From NCBI GenBank assembly GCA_016207865.1, contig JACQZD010000153.1, positions 1 to 13,766 of the forward strand: a DNA stretch of 13,766 nucleotides, given 5' to 3'. Made by a program: the position numbers and the translations under genes. This document shows, piece by piece, positions 6,239 to 13,629 of this stretch; position 1 is the first letter of the stretch, and the number at the start of each line of letters is the position of its first letter. The DNA is from Nitrospirota bacterium. Lineage in GTDB: Bacteria; Nitrospirota; Thermodesulfovibrionia; UBA6902; DSMQ01. The notes below the pieces were generated by a model that ran no database searches, was not told where the DNA came from, and saw only the letters and a program-made list of their open reading frames with translations.

Positions 6239-6715
6239 ATGAAAAAAAATCTCTTGTTTGTAACCTATCAAGACGAAGAATGTGATGAAGGGCTCTCATA
6301 TGCAATTGATCTGGCAAAAATTATGGACCGGGGCATAACCATTTTGCTGGTATGCAAGCAAAAATTAATGGAAAAGTTTGAAAACATGATGACTGCTGTT
6401 ACATTTGCAGAAGCAGGCGAACATAAGACAGCGCAGGAACTACTCTCAAAAAACAACCCAAAAAATGCAGGGGCCGTCAGCATTCTCATTGAAAAATGCC
6501 GCAGGTCGGGAGTTGATACCAATATCCAGACAACAACAATGGATATAGTTTTGGCAATAAAGGACTCCCTTAAGCATAAAAATACCGTTGATATGGTTTT
6601 GTTGAGTCCGAGCATAACCAACAACGGAAAAATTAAGTCAGGTGATTTGCAAAAACTCGTTAGAACGGCATCAAGACCTGTTGTAACAATGGCGAGGCAT
6701 ATTTATGCCGCATAA
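6239..6715 (+). CDS. Divergent universal-stress-protein-like protein, paralogue 1
   Basis: This is a 158-residue soluble protein with a USP/Rossmann-like outline: a first strand NLLFVTYQ, helix, second strand ITILLVC, and a last strand RPVVTMA. The usual nucleotide motif GxxG-9x-G(S/T) is missing, so ATP binding of the UspA type is not expected. Residues 46-69 hold an unusual conserved segment (KFENMMTAVTFAEAGE followed by KTAQELL). It recurs at the same position in the paralogue at 13056-13541 and at the N-terminus of the partial gene at 13630. The start has a strong GGGAGG ribosome site five bases upstream. It is the first gene after the regulatory gap and heads the TauE operon (30-bp gap to the permease). 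The function is unknown; a signalling or stress role is inferred from context. Confidence 0.8.
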   Translation: MKKNLLFVTYQDEECDEGLSYAIDLAKIMDRGITILLVCKQKLMEKFENMMTAVTFAEAGEHKTAQELLSKNNPKNAGAVSILIEKCRRSGVDTNIQTTTMDIVLAIKDSLKHKNTVDMVLLSPSITNNGKIKSGDLQKLVRTASRPVVTMARHIYAA

Positions 6716-6745
6716 GTTTCTTCCAATCAGCAAGGGGACACATCA

Positions 6746-7672
6746 ATGAATTTTATGTATCTTTACTTACCGGTAGCCTTAACAAGCATCAATATTATAA
6801 TTCCCGTGGGGCTGGGGCTGGCCGTAGGCTTGCTGTCCGGTCTTTTCGGCGTCGGCGGCGGATTTCTGATGACCCCGCTTTTAATAATGTTCGGTATCCC
6901 CTCTACCGTCGCGGCGGCGACAGATTCAAATCAGATAGTAGCCGCATCAACGTCCGGCACTTATGCTCACTGGAAGGTCGGCAATGTGGATTTTAAGATG
7001 GGGGTATACCTCCTTATCGGCGGGTTTATCGGAGGACTTTTCGGCGTGCAGGCTATAAAAGTCCTGAATGCAACGGGCAATGCAGACTTCGTCATAAAAA
7101 TGACTTATGTCCTGATGCTCGGCATAGTCGGCACATACATGCTTATTGAAAGTTTAAACAGCATGAAGAAAAAAAAGACGGAGGCGGTCAAAACTGAAAA
7201 GGAATCAGGACTGACAAAATTCCTCAAGTCACTCCCGTTTCAAACGCACTTTGAAAAATCAGGGGTAACACATTCAACGCTTATTCCTCTCTTATTCGGC
7301 GGTTTTGTCGGAATACTCGCCGCAATAATGGGAGTCGGAGGCGGCTTCCTGATGGTTCCGGTCATGGTCTACATTTTAAAAATGCCGATGCATGTCGTTG
7401 TAGGCACAAGCCTTTTTCAGATATTATTTAACTGCATAGAGGTTACTTTTCTTCAGGCCTACACCAATCATAACGTGGATTTTATCCTCGCAGTCCTTTT
7501 GCTGTTAGGCTCCACGGTCGGCGCGCAGATAGGAGCGGTATTCGGCAGGAAAATGAAAGGTGAACAGCTTAAGATAATACTTGCTGTGATAGTTCTCGTA
7601 GTCACAGTCAAAATTATCTTTGAACTTACATTAACGCCGTCACTGCTTTTATCGCAGGCAGGAGGTCATTGA
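6746..7672 (+). CDS. TauE/SafE family anion permease
   Basis: This is a 308-residue integral membrane protein of the TauE/SafE (COG0730) family, whose members transport sulfite, sulfoacetate, thiosulfate or other small anions. The two-fold internal repeat is evident: VGLLSGLFGVGGGFLMTPLL near residue 30 and VGILAAIMGVGGGFLMVPVM near residue 195. Each half has about four hydrophobic segments, separated by a basic cytoplasmic loop (MKKKKTEAVKTEKE) near residue 140. AGGGGA lies ahead of the ATG at 6746. The stop overlaps the next start (ATGA-like at 7670-7674), so it is coupled to the TIGR02186-type protein. The substrate cannot be read from sequence. The pairing with that accessory protein and universal stress proteins suggests regulated sulfur-compound or anion export under stress. 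Confidence 0.92.
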   Translation: MNFMYLYLPVALTSINIIIPVGLGLAVGLLSGLFGVGGGFLMTPLLIMFGIPSTVAAATDSNQIVAASTSGTYAHWKVGNVDFKMGVYLLIGGFIGGLFGVQAIKVLNATGNADFVIKMTYVLMLGIVGTYMLIESLNSMKKKKTEAVKTEKESGLTKFLKSLPFQTHFEKSGVTHSTLIPLLFGGFVGILAAIMGVGGGFLMVPVMVYILKMPMHVVVGTSLFQILFNCIEVTFLQAYTNHNVDFILAVLLLLGSTVGAQIGAVFGRKMKGEQLKIILAVIVLVVTVKIIFELTLTPSLLLSQAGGH

Positions 7673-8442
7673 TGAAAAATTTTAAATTTCTGATGTTATT
7701 ATTGCCGTGCATATTCATATTCGCAGGGACTGCATCGGCTGAACTTACAATAAAGGCAAATCACGATAACATAAAGATAGATTTCTTCTATCACGGCAGC
7801 ACCGTAAGCGTTGCCGGAAACGCGGATTCAGGGACGGACCTGATTATTAAAATAGCTTCCCCTGAAGGTCACGAGATTCTCAAACAAAAAGGGAAAGTAG
7901 CGGGCCTTTTGTGGATGAATACCGGGACGCTGAATCTCGGACATGTGCCGGGCCTCTATTCCATTTACAGTACAAAAAAAATTGAGGACCTCCTGAGCAG
8001 AAAGGAAATGGATAAATATGTCATCGGTTATCCGGCATTAGGCAGACAGATAGAAATGACGCCGGTTTCAAATGAGGATGAAAAATCAAAATGGTTCAAT
8101 GAATTCGTAAAATATAAAGAATCCTCAAACCTTTATACAATATCTTCGGGCAAAATAATGACCACGGCAAAAGACGGCAAACAGGCTTATTATATTCTGA
8201 CGGGCTGGCCGTATCAGGCTCCTCCCGGGGATTATCTCGTTACCGTTTATGCGGTAAAGGATAAAAAGGTCCTTGAAAAAGCTGAGTCAAAGGTATCGGT
8301 TGAACAGGTCGGCATTATAAAGATGCTCGCCGGCATGGCAAAGAATAAAGCCGCTTTATACGGGATTATATCCATAATGGCGGCTCTGGCGGCCGGTTTT
8401 GGAGTCGGTTTGATATTTAGAAAGGGCGGAGGCGCGCACTAA
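7672..8442 (+). CDS. TIGR02186-like (alph_Pro_TM) envelope protein, TauE partner
   Basis: This is a 256-residue protein with an N-terminal signal peptide (hydrophobic stretch LMLLLPCIFIFAG, cleavage probably after TASA), a beta-rich exported domain, and one C-terminal membrane helix (ALYGIISIMAALAAGFGVGLIF) followed by a basic tail. The segments VSVAGNADSGTDLIIKIASP, GLLWMNTGTLNLGHVPGLY and the late LTGWPYQAPPGDYLVTVYAV resemble the conserved TIGR02186/PF09608 family, often encoded beside TauE-like permeases. The start is the ATG at 7672, with GGAGG six bases before it; a TTG at 7669 is less likely. The gene overlaps its neighbours on both sides. A role as periplasmic partner of the permease is inferred from adjacency. 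The family assignment is from memory of motifs, not a search. Confidence 0.75.
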   Translation: MKNFKFLMLLLPCIFIFAGTASAELTIKANHDNIKIDFFYHGSTVSVAGNADSGTDLIIKIASPEGHEILKQKGKVAGLLWMNTGTLNLGHVPGLYSIYSTKKIEDLLSRKEMDKYVIGYPALGRQIEMTPVSNEDEKSKWFNEFVKYKESSNLYTISSGKIMTTAKDGKQAYYILTGWPYQAPPGDYLVTVYAVKDKKVLEKAESKVSVEQVGIIKMLAGMAKNKAALYGIISIMAALAAGFGVGLIFRKGGGAH

Positions 8443-9299
8443 TGTATAAAACCATATTAATCGGGTTTGACGACTCTCTGCACAGCAAAGCGGCGTTGAT
8501 TGAGGCGGCAAACCGGATAAAAAAACACGGCGGTAAACTTATTTTAGTGCACGCCGTATATTTTGACGTCGAGGAATTCGGAATTGCCCCGGAGCAATTA
8601 GAAAAACGCCTGAAGGAAGGCGAAAAAGCGTGTGTTCAAGCAAAAACAATGTTAAATTCTGAATTTGGAATAGACGTACAATCCCTGCTGTGCGAAGGTG
8701 ACCCTCCCACAGTCATAGTTGACATTGCAAAGGAAAAGAAGGCGGATTTAATAATGCTGGGCACCTACGGCAGAAAAGGGCTGAACAGACTGCTCATGGG
8801 GAGCGTGACCTCACAGGTCCTTGTAAATTCCCCAGTTGATGTTCTGGTAGTAAAAAAACCGTGTACCGAATGCACCGGAGAATATAAATCCATTTTAGTT
8901 CCTTTTGACGGTTCGGCGCCAAGTCAAAAAGCGTTAAACCGCGCCTGCCTTTTGGCAAAAACAGATAATGCGGAATTGCAAATCCTGTATGTTATTCCGC
9001 GCTATGAAGAAATGGTGGAATTTTTTAAAAGCAGCTCAATAAAGAACAGTCTTCTTCTTGAAGCGCAGAAAATTATTGGCACGGCAAAGGGAATCGCCTC
9101 AGAACTCGGGGTATCAGTCAAAGATGAAATACAGGAAGGGAATGCGGCTGAGAAAATCGTTGAAACCTCAAATAAACTGAATAACGACTTAATCGTTATG
9201 GGGAGTTACGGGTACAGCGGTGTCAACAAAGCGCTCATAGGAAGCACCGCAGAAAGAGTAATCACCAATGCATCCCGTCCCATTCTGGTCGTGAGGTAA
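8442..9299 (+). CDS. Tandem-domain universal stress protein
   Basis: This is a 285-residue cytoplasmic protein made of two UspA domains (about 1-140 and 147-285), joined by a short linker with two cysteines (PCTEC). Both domains keep the ATP-binding motif GxxG-9x-GS: GTYGRKGLNRLLMGS in the first and GSYGYSGVNKALIGS in the second. The first strands KTILIGFDDS and KSILVPFDGS carry the conserved aspartate. Tandem USPs act as intramolecular dimers that bind ATP/AMP and modulate survival or transport. The start overlaps the upstream stop by one base (TAATG), so it is translated from the permease operon. A role in sensing energy state for the TauE system is inferred from context only. Confidence 0.93.
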   Translation: MYKTILIGFDDSLHSKAALIEAANRIKKHGGKLILVHAVYFDVEEFGIAPEQLEKRLKEGEKACVQAKTMLNSEFGIDVQSLLCEGDPPTVIVDIAKEKKADLIMLGTYGRKGLNRLLMGSVTSQVLVNSPVDVLVVKKPCTECTGEYKSILVPFDGSAPSQKALNRACLLAKTDNAELQILYVIPRYEEMVEFFKSSSIKNSLLLEAQKIIGTAKGIASELGVSVKDEIQEGNAAEKIVETSNKLNNDLIVMGSYGYSGVNKALIGSTAERVITNASRPILVVR

Positions 9300-9305
9300 C
9301 GGAAT

Positions 9306-9728
9306 ATGAAAGGGTACAGAAAAATTCTTATCGCAGTCAACGGCTCAAAAGAGGTCCTTGTCAACGGGCTTAAACTTGCGCAGGATGAAAAATGCTGGGT
9401 AACTGTTGTTAAAGTAGTACCGCATAACGAAGGCGATCTGAATCTGACCGGAGTAAAAAATATTGGAGATGTACTGGACAGCGGAGGGCAAAAAATGGTC
9501 TCTGAAATAAAGGATATAGCAGAAACTGAGGGAGCCCTGATAAAAACAAGGCTTGAAGAAGGCGAGGTCCATAAAAAGATTATTGAAGTTGCCGAAGAAG
9601 AAAGGTGCGACATCATCATCATGGGAGCGCGCCGCAGGCGGAAGTGGATAAGCAGGCTTTTCGGCGATAATGTCGTGGAAAAAGTTATTAATCAAGCCCC
9701 CTGCCCGGTGTTTGTGGTAAATTCCTGA
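9306..9728 (+). CDS. Single-domain universal stress protein with degenerate ATP motif
   Basis: This is a 140-residue UspA-family protein: first strand RKILIAVNGS, last strand CPVFVVNS, and the signature helix region IIIMGARRRRKWISRLFGDN. Compared with GxxG-9x-G(S/T), the second glycine is arginine and the final GS is GD. ATP binding is therefore doubtful, as in UspA-type rather than UspFG-type members. It starts six bases after the tandem USP stop and is the last gene of the probable operon. The RRRRK cluster is unusual in this loop. No clear terminator follows; the next gene, HK2, starts 65 bases on behind its own promoter-like element. Confidence 0.88.
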   Translation: MKGYRKILIAVNGSKEVLVNGLKLAQDEKCWVTVVKVVPHNEGDLNLTGVKNIGDVLDSGGQKMVSEIKDIAETEGALIKTRLEEGEVHKKIIEVAEEERCDIIIMGARRRRKWISRLFGDNVVEKVINQAPCPVFVVNS

Positions 9729-9776
9729 CAAACTTTCCTGATATTATCCTCTGTATTTTTCTTTTTCCTGTTTTAG

Positions 9777-9785
9777 TGATAATAT
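9777..9785 (+). promoter_or_regulatory. Extended -10 promoter ahead of kinase HK2, leaderless-type spacing
   Basis: TGATAATAT at 9777-9785 lies 8 bases before the ATG at 9794 and there is no Shine-Dalgarno. The surrounding sequence TTTTAGTGATA...ATAACTCAC...ATG is nearly the same as that before HK1, so the element was duplicated with the gene and has been retained. Confidence 0.55.
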
Positions 9786-9793
9786 AACTCACT

Positions 9794-11356
9794 ATGTCTC
9801 TGAAGAAAAAGATAATCCTCGGCTTTCTCACAAGTTCAATAATTATTGGCGTCATTATGCTCTTTGGCTTTGTCAGCTTCATTGAAATCAGAAAGGAGAT
9901 ACACTACCTTGAACTGTCCGATAACCTCAGGGGCAAATCCTTACAGCTCAGGCGGCATGAAAAAAACTTTTTCCTTTACATGGACGTAAGCGCTATTGAA
10001 AAAGTCCATGCGTATTTAAATGATATAAAGCTTCTTCTTAATCAGGGCAAAAGCGCTTATAAAAACAACGACCTGCTCATACTTGAGAAAAAAATTGATG
10101 ACTATGAACTGAAGTTTAACCATATAGAAAACATCTTCAGGGAAGTGCAGGATGAATTGGCAAAACTCAAACCGTCAAATTTCCGGTATTCTGTTTTTTT
10201 TGAACTGATTGAATCTACATTTCTTGAACGCCCTATCATAACCGCAGAGCTTTTAAAAAAGACCTTTTTACTGCACGAAGGGGATTCAATAATTAAAAAC
10301 CTTCAGGAATTGAATACTGAAATGACTGCTATAAGAAAAGACGGTGAGGAGATATTGACTATTTCCAATGATATGGATAAGTCGGCCAGGGAAAAGGTTG
10401 ATAAGGCCATAGCCGCATCACAAACCACGGCATTAATCCTTTTCCCGATGTTTATCCTTGTGGGGCTATGGGCCTTGTTCGGGATAGGCCAGAGCACTGT
10501 GAAGCGATTAAAAATTCTTTCCGATGCAATTGAAGAGACAGGCAAAGGGCATTTTTCGTCACTGGAAATACCGGAAAAACAGGATGAGATAGGACTGCTG
10601 ATTAAGACCTTTAACAAAATGGAGGCAGACCTGATTGCACGGGATGAGGAGCTTAACAGAAAAAATGAGGAACTGCTCCACAGCAGAAAACTGGCTTCTA
10701 TAGGCACGCTTGCATCCGGGGTTGCGCATGAACTTAACAACCCGCTCAATAATATTTACCTTGCATCTCAGATATTATCCAAAGAAATAGACCAGATAAT
10801 AGAGTCAGAAGCCTGCCCTGAAGTAATCAGTGAAAGCGTCAGGGACATTGCCACGCAAACGCTCAGGGTAAAAAGAATAGTCAGCGACCTTCTTGAGTTT
10901 GCCAGGGAAAAAGGCCCTGAACTAAAAAAAATCAACATAGTCCATCTGGTAAATGACGTGCTTAATCAAATAAAAACGTCCGGCGAGATGTCAAATGTGC
11001 AGTACAATCTTGCTTCCCCTGAAAATATTGAACTACTTGCAGACAGGCATCTCCTGGAGCAGGTCTTTATAAATCTTTTCAGCAATGCCGTTGATGCGAT
11101 GGAAGGAAAGGGCTTGCTGGATATCAGAATGAATGTTGTCAGCACCGGCGTACAAATTAAAATCACCGACACAGGCAAAGGCATACAGCCGGAAGACATA
11201 TCAAGAATTTTTGACCCGTTTTTTACAACGAAGGAAAAAGGCACGGGATTAGGATTGGCGATTGCTTACAACATAATAAAAAAGCATAATGGTAAAATAG
11301 ATGTCGTGAGCGAACCGAACAAGGTCACAACATTTACGATAACTTTACCGGGTTGA
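9794..11356 (+). CDS. Sensor histidine kinase HK2, intact paralogue
   Basis: This is a 520-residue membrane kinase: TM1 about residues 7-29, a mainly helical extracytoplasmic sensor region to about 210, TM2 about 212-231, a HAMP-like linker, a short coiled coil, HisKA with phospho-acceptor His312 (VAHELNNPLNNI), and HATPase_c with N-box (INLFSNAVDAM), DTGKGI and FFTTKEKGTGLGLAI. The ends and all motifs are intact, unlike HK1. DNA identity to HK1 is patchy: 108 consecutive bases are identical in the first periplasmic segment and a 77-base block before TM2 has three differences, while the middle of the sensor is clearly diverged. The domain layout resembles kinases that pair with NtrC-type regulators (NtrB/ZraS-like), and RR2 follows after a 108-bp gap. 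The ligand is unknown; the divergent sensor middle suggests a different signal from HK1. Confidence 0.95.
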   Translation: MSLKKKIILGFLTSSIIIGVIMLFGFVSFIEIRKEIHYLELSDNLRGKSLQLRRHEKNFFLYMDVSAIEKVHAYLNDIKLLLNQGKSAYKNNDLLILEKKIDDYELKFNHIENIFREVQDELAKLKPSNFRYSVFFELIESTFLERPIITAELLKKTFLLHEGDSIIKNLQELNTEMTAIRKDGEEILTISNDMDKSAREKVDKAIAASQTTALILFPMFILVGLWALFGIGQSTVKRLKILSDAIEETGKGHFSSLEIPEKQDEIGLLIKTFNKMEADLIARDEELNRKNEELLHSRKLASIGTLASGVAHELNNPLNNIYLASQILSKEIDQIIESEACPEVISESVRDIATQTLRVKRIVSDLLEFAREKGPELKKINIVHLVNDVLNQIKTSGEMSNVQYNLASPENIELLADRHLLEQVFINLFSNAVDAMEGKGLLDIRMNVVSTGVQIKITDTGKGIQPEDISRIFDPFFTTKEKGTGLGLAIAYNIIKKHNGKIDVVSEPNKVTTFTITLPG

Positions 11357-11378
11357 AAATATCCCTGGCTGTCGTACT

Positions 11379-11438
11379 TGTCATTGCGGCTTGTTCGGAA
11401 TCGTTCTTAAAAAAGATTGCGGACAAGCCGCGATGACA
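11379..11438. repeat. 24-bp imperfect hairpin between HK2 and RR2
   Basis: Arms 11379-11402 and 11415-11438 pair over 24 positions with one mismatch and two G-T wobbles, around a 12-base loop GTTCTTAAAAAA. The outer TGTCATTGCGG/CCGCGATGACA ends resemble the dispersed TCATTGCGG-type palindromes found in many environmental bacterial genomes. No T-run follows, so it is not a typical terminator. It occupies most of the kinase-regulator gap and is absent from the HK1/RR1 junction. It could be a mobile REP/MITE-like insertion or act as an mRNA processing or attenuation element. Confidence 0.8.
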
Positions 11439-11464
11439 CAAATAAATATGTTTGAGAAAAACAA

Positions 11465-12793
11465 ATGAGTCTTAATATCCTGATTGCAGAAGACGAAGAA
11501 ATAACATTAAAACACCTTAAGTATGCTCTGGAAAAAGAAGGGTATGCTGTTACAGGCGTAAAAAACGGCATGGACGCATTCAGCAAGCTTGAGAAAGAGG
11601 AGTTTGACATCCTTATTGCCGATATAAAAATGCCGGGCATGGACGGGATAACGCTTCTCGGCAAGGTAAAAGACAGCTATCCCGGCACTGACGTAATAAT
11701 AATCACAGGTTTCGGCAGTATTGAATCAGCGGTAGCGGCAATGAAAAAAGGCGCATCTGACTACATCACCAAGCCCTTTAACCTGGACGAGCTGAGCCTC
11801 AAGATCAAAAAAATTCAGGAAAAAAAAACCTTACAAAAAGAAAACATAGCGCTTAAGGTCTCTCTGGAAATAGGCAGGGACTACCCTTTCATAGCAAAAA
11901 GCAGGGTGATAAAAAGGGTAGTAGACGTTGTAAACAGCATAACAAATTCTGACTGCAATGTACTGCTGACCGGAGAGAGCGGCGCCGGCAAAGGGCTTAT
12001 AGCAAAGCTTATACATTACACAGGTCCCCGCAAAGCAAAACCTTTTTTGGCGGTAAACTGCGCAATCTTTACAGAAGAGCTTCTGGCAAGCGAACTCTTC
12101 GGGCATGAAAAAGGGGCCTTTACAGGCGCCGTCGCCGCAAAACAGGGACTTATTGAAATTGTAAATACCGGCACATTATTTCTTGACGAGATAGCGGAGA
12201 TGTCAACAGCCCTGCAGGCAAAACTGCTTAAGGTGATTGAGGAAAAAGAATTCCTCCGCGTAGGCGGCATAAGGCAAATCAAGGTTGACGTCAGGTTCAT
12301 TGCCGCGACAAATCAGAATATCAACACGCTTGTATCAGAGGGAAAATTCCGGGAAGATTTATTTTACAGGCTCAATGTTATGGATATTCATATCCCTCCG
12401 CTAAGGGAAAGAAGGGAAGATATTGTCCCGCTCAGCGCGCATTTTTTAGAAAAACACTATAAAAAAGTAAATAAAAAAATACACGAATTCAGCAAAGAAG
12501 CGATGGATATGCTCATGGCCTATAATTTTCCGGGCAATGTCAGGGAGCTTGAAAATATTATTGAGCGGGCCGTTATTCTGGAGAAAACCTCCCGCATACA
12601 GCCTGAGAGCCTTCCCCAGAGCATAAAGTTATTTCAGGTTGAAACAATAAGTCCTAAAAAAATAAAAACACTTGACGAGATAAACAAAGAATACGCAGAA
12701 AAAGTGCTTGAGTTCGTAGAGAACAACAGAGCAAAGGCGGCTGACCTTTTAGGAATTTCAAGAACCAGCCTCTGGCGGATACTTAAAAAGTAA
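11465..12793 (+). CDS. NtrC-family sigma-54-dependent response regulator RR2
   Basis: This is a 442-residue paralogue of RR1 with the same numbering: phospho-acceptor D53 (IADIKMP), ITGFGS and KPF in the receiver; Walker A GESGAGK from residue 170; GAFTGA at 217-222; Walker B GTLFLDE; FREDLFYRLNV; and a C-terminal Fis helix-turn-helix (NRAKAADLLGISRTSLWRIL). The recognition helix (GISRTSLW) is the same in both regulators, so they probably bind similar DNA sites. It should activate sigma-54 promoters when phosphorylated by HK2. The ribosome site is weak, and the gene is separated from HK2 by the hairpin element. The regulatory gap directly downstream carries the same site types as the gap after RR1. 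Confidence 0.95.
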   Translation: MSLNILIAEDEEITLKHLKYALEKEGYAVTGVKNGMDAFSKLEKEEFDILIADIKMPGMDGITLLGKVKDSYPGTDVIIITGFGSIESAVAAMKKGASDYITKPFNLDELSLKIKKIQEKKTLQKENIALKVSLEIGRDYPFIAKSRVIKRVVDVVNSITNSDCNVLLTGESGAGKGLIAKLIHYTGPRKAKPFLAVNCAIFTEELLASELFGHEKGAFTGAVAAKQGLIEIVNTGTLFLDEIAEMSTALQAKLLKVIEEKEFLRVGGIRQIKVDVRFIAATNQNINTLVSEGKFREDLFYRLNVMDIHIPPLRERREDIVPLSAHFLEKHYKKVNKKIHEFSKEAMDMLMAYNFPGNVRELENIIERAVILEKTSRIQPESLPQSIKLFQVETISPKKIKTLDEINKEYAEKVLEFVENNRAKAADLLGISRTSLWRILKK

Positions 12794-12934
12794 TAACATT
12801 CCGAAGCATTAGATTCCATTATCTTCCTTCAACGTAAAGTTTTTTTCGTAAAAATTCCTCCTCAACAAAAAGTCTGCAAGGTAATTAAATCTATAACTCC
12901 TTTCATGATGTTAGTGACAAAACCGTTCACCTGC

Positions 12935-12949
12935 GTTCATATTTGAAAC
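12935..12949 (+). promoter_or_regulatory. Candidate activator-binding site in the second gap
   Basis: GTTCATATTTGAAAC differs by one base from the two copies in the first gap. Here the arms TTCA and TGAA are exact reverse complements around TATT, which supports a dimer-binding site. The centre is about 88 bases before the inferred start site. Confidence 0.5.
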
Positions 12950-12988
12950 AATAATTTAGGCATCTAAGAATAGCTTTCCATTCAATTT

Positions 12989-13001
12989 CAATAAGTTACA
13001 A
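12989..13001 (+). repeat. CAATAAGTTACAA box, copy 2
   Basis: This box is identical over 13 bases to 6073-6085. Here it abuts the candidate -24 element at 13003, unlike in the first gap, where it is about 110 bases upstream of the promoter. Confidence 0.5.
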
Positions 13002-13002
13002 G

Positions 13003-13019
13003 CTGGCATGCTTCTTTCT
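13003..13019 (+). promoter_or_regulatory. Candidate sigma-54 promoter for the second USP-like gene
   Basis: CTGGCATGCTTCTTTCT matches YTGGCACG-N4-TTGCW closely at -24 (one mismatch) and less well at -12 (TTTC for TTGC). Spacing is correct. The -12 element ends 37 bases before the ATG, almost the same distance as at the first copy. Confidence 0.5.
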
Positions 13020-13055
13020 ATTACATAGGTAGAAGTTTAATCAAGGAGGGAACAA

Positions 13056-13541
13056 ATGCAAGAAAAAATCTTATTTGCAACAAAGGGAGGTGACGACTGC
13101 GATAACGGATTTTCTTATGCAGTTGAGCTTGCCAAGACACTTAATGCCGGGATTGCGGTATTAATGGTTTACAGCAAACAGACATTGACCGCCCTTGAAG
13201 ACACAATGGCTGCGGTTGCATTTGCAGAGGCAGGAGATACGGAGACTGTTAAATGGCTCCTGCAGGAGCAGGAAGAAAAAATTAAAGAAGCCGCAGAAAG
13301 CAAGATTAAAAAATTTGTTGAAATATGCGGGAAGAATTCCATATCGCTCGTTTACAGGACCGCATTTGACGACACAATAACGGCAATAAAGGACTTTCTT
13401 AAAAACAGGCCGTTCATTGATATGGTTCTTCTAAGCCCGAATCTTTCAGCCGATAAAAAAGGGGTTGACTTTAAAAAATTACTCAAAAACATAACAAAAC
13501 CTGTCGTTGCCATGTCATTGCCTGTAAAGGCAGGTGCGTAG
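13056..13541 (+). CDS. Divergent universal-stress-protein-like protein, paralogue 2
   Basis: This is a 161-residue paralogue of the protein at 6239-6715, collinear from the start: KILFATKG, then CD-x-GxSYA at residues 15-22 in both, the conserved segment AAVAFAEAGD at 52-61, and IDMVLLSP near residue 130. It lacks the USP nucleotide motif GxxG-9x-G(S/T). A lysine/glutamate-rich helix (70-95) is longer than in paralogue 1. AAGGAGGG lies five bases before the ATG, implying strong translation. It follows RR2 and its regulatory gap, mirroring paralogue 1 after RR1. The function is unknown. Strong ribosome site, sigma-54-type promoter and duplication suggest an abundant, conditionally made protein. 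Confidence 0.8.
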   Translation: MQEKILFATKGGDDCDNGFSYAVELAKTLNAGIAVLMVYSKQTLTALEDTMAAVAFAEAGDTETVKWLLQEQEEKIKEAAESKIKKFVEICGKNSISLVYRTAFDDTITAIKDFLKNRPFIDMVLLSPNLSADKKGVDFKKLLKNITKPVVAMSLPVKAGA

Positions 13542-13542
13542 C

Positions 13543-13560
13543 CGCAGGCTTTAGCCTGCG
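13543..13560. repeat. 18-bp palindrome CGCAGGCTTTAGCCTGCG
   Basis: Eight-base arms CGCAGGCT and AGCCTGCG are exact reverse complements around TT. The element begins just after the stop of the preceding gene. No T-run follows, so it is not a standard terminator; it resembles dispersed REP-like palindromes. It could protect the 3' end of the upstream message or set relative expression within the operon. Confidence 0.65.
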
Positions 13561-13629
13561 CAAGGAACTGTCATGACCGCGACTGCAAAGGCGGGGCACA
13601 GAGACAGGCTAAAAAAAGGAGGGAGCAAA

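Larger units (their letters stand above)
12794..13055 (+). promoter_or_regulatory. Regulatory gap upstream of the second USP-like gene
   Basis: These 262 bases contain no convincing gene. They hold an enhancer-like site (12935-12949, preceded by an extra GTTCA at 12925), the CAATAAGTTACAA box (12989-13001) and a candidate sigma-54 promoter directly after it (13003-13019). The first 130 bases are AT-rich with T and A runs but no clear terminator hairpin. The shared elements indicate the region was duplicated together with the kinase/regulator pair. Confidence 0.65.

Noticed and set aside
11379..11438. Intrinsic terminator after HK2
   Set aside because: The stem is strong but no U-run follows, and RR2 should be coexpressed with its kinase.
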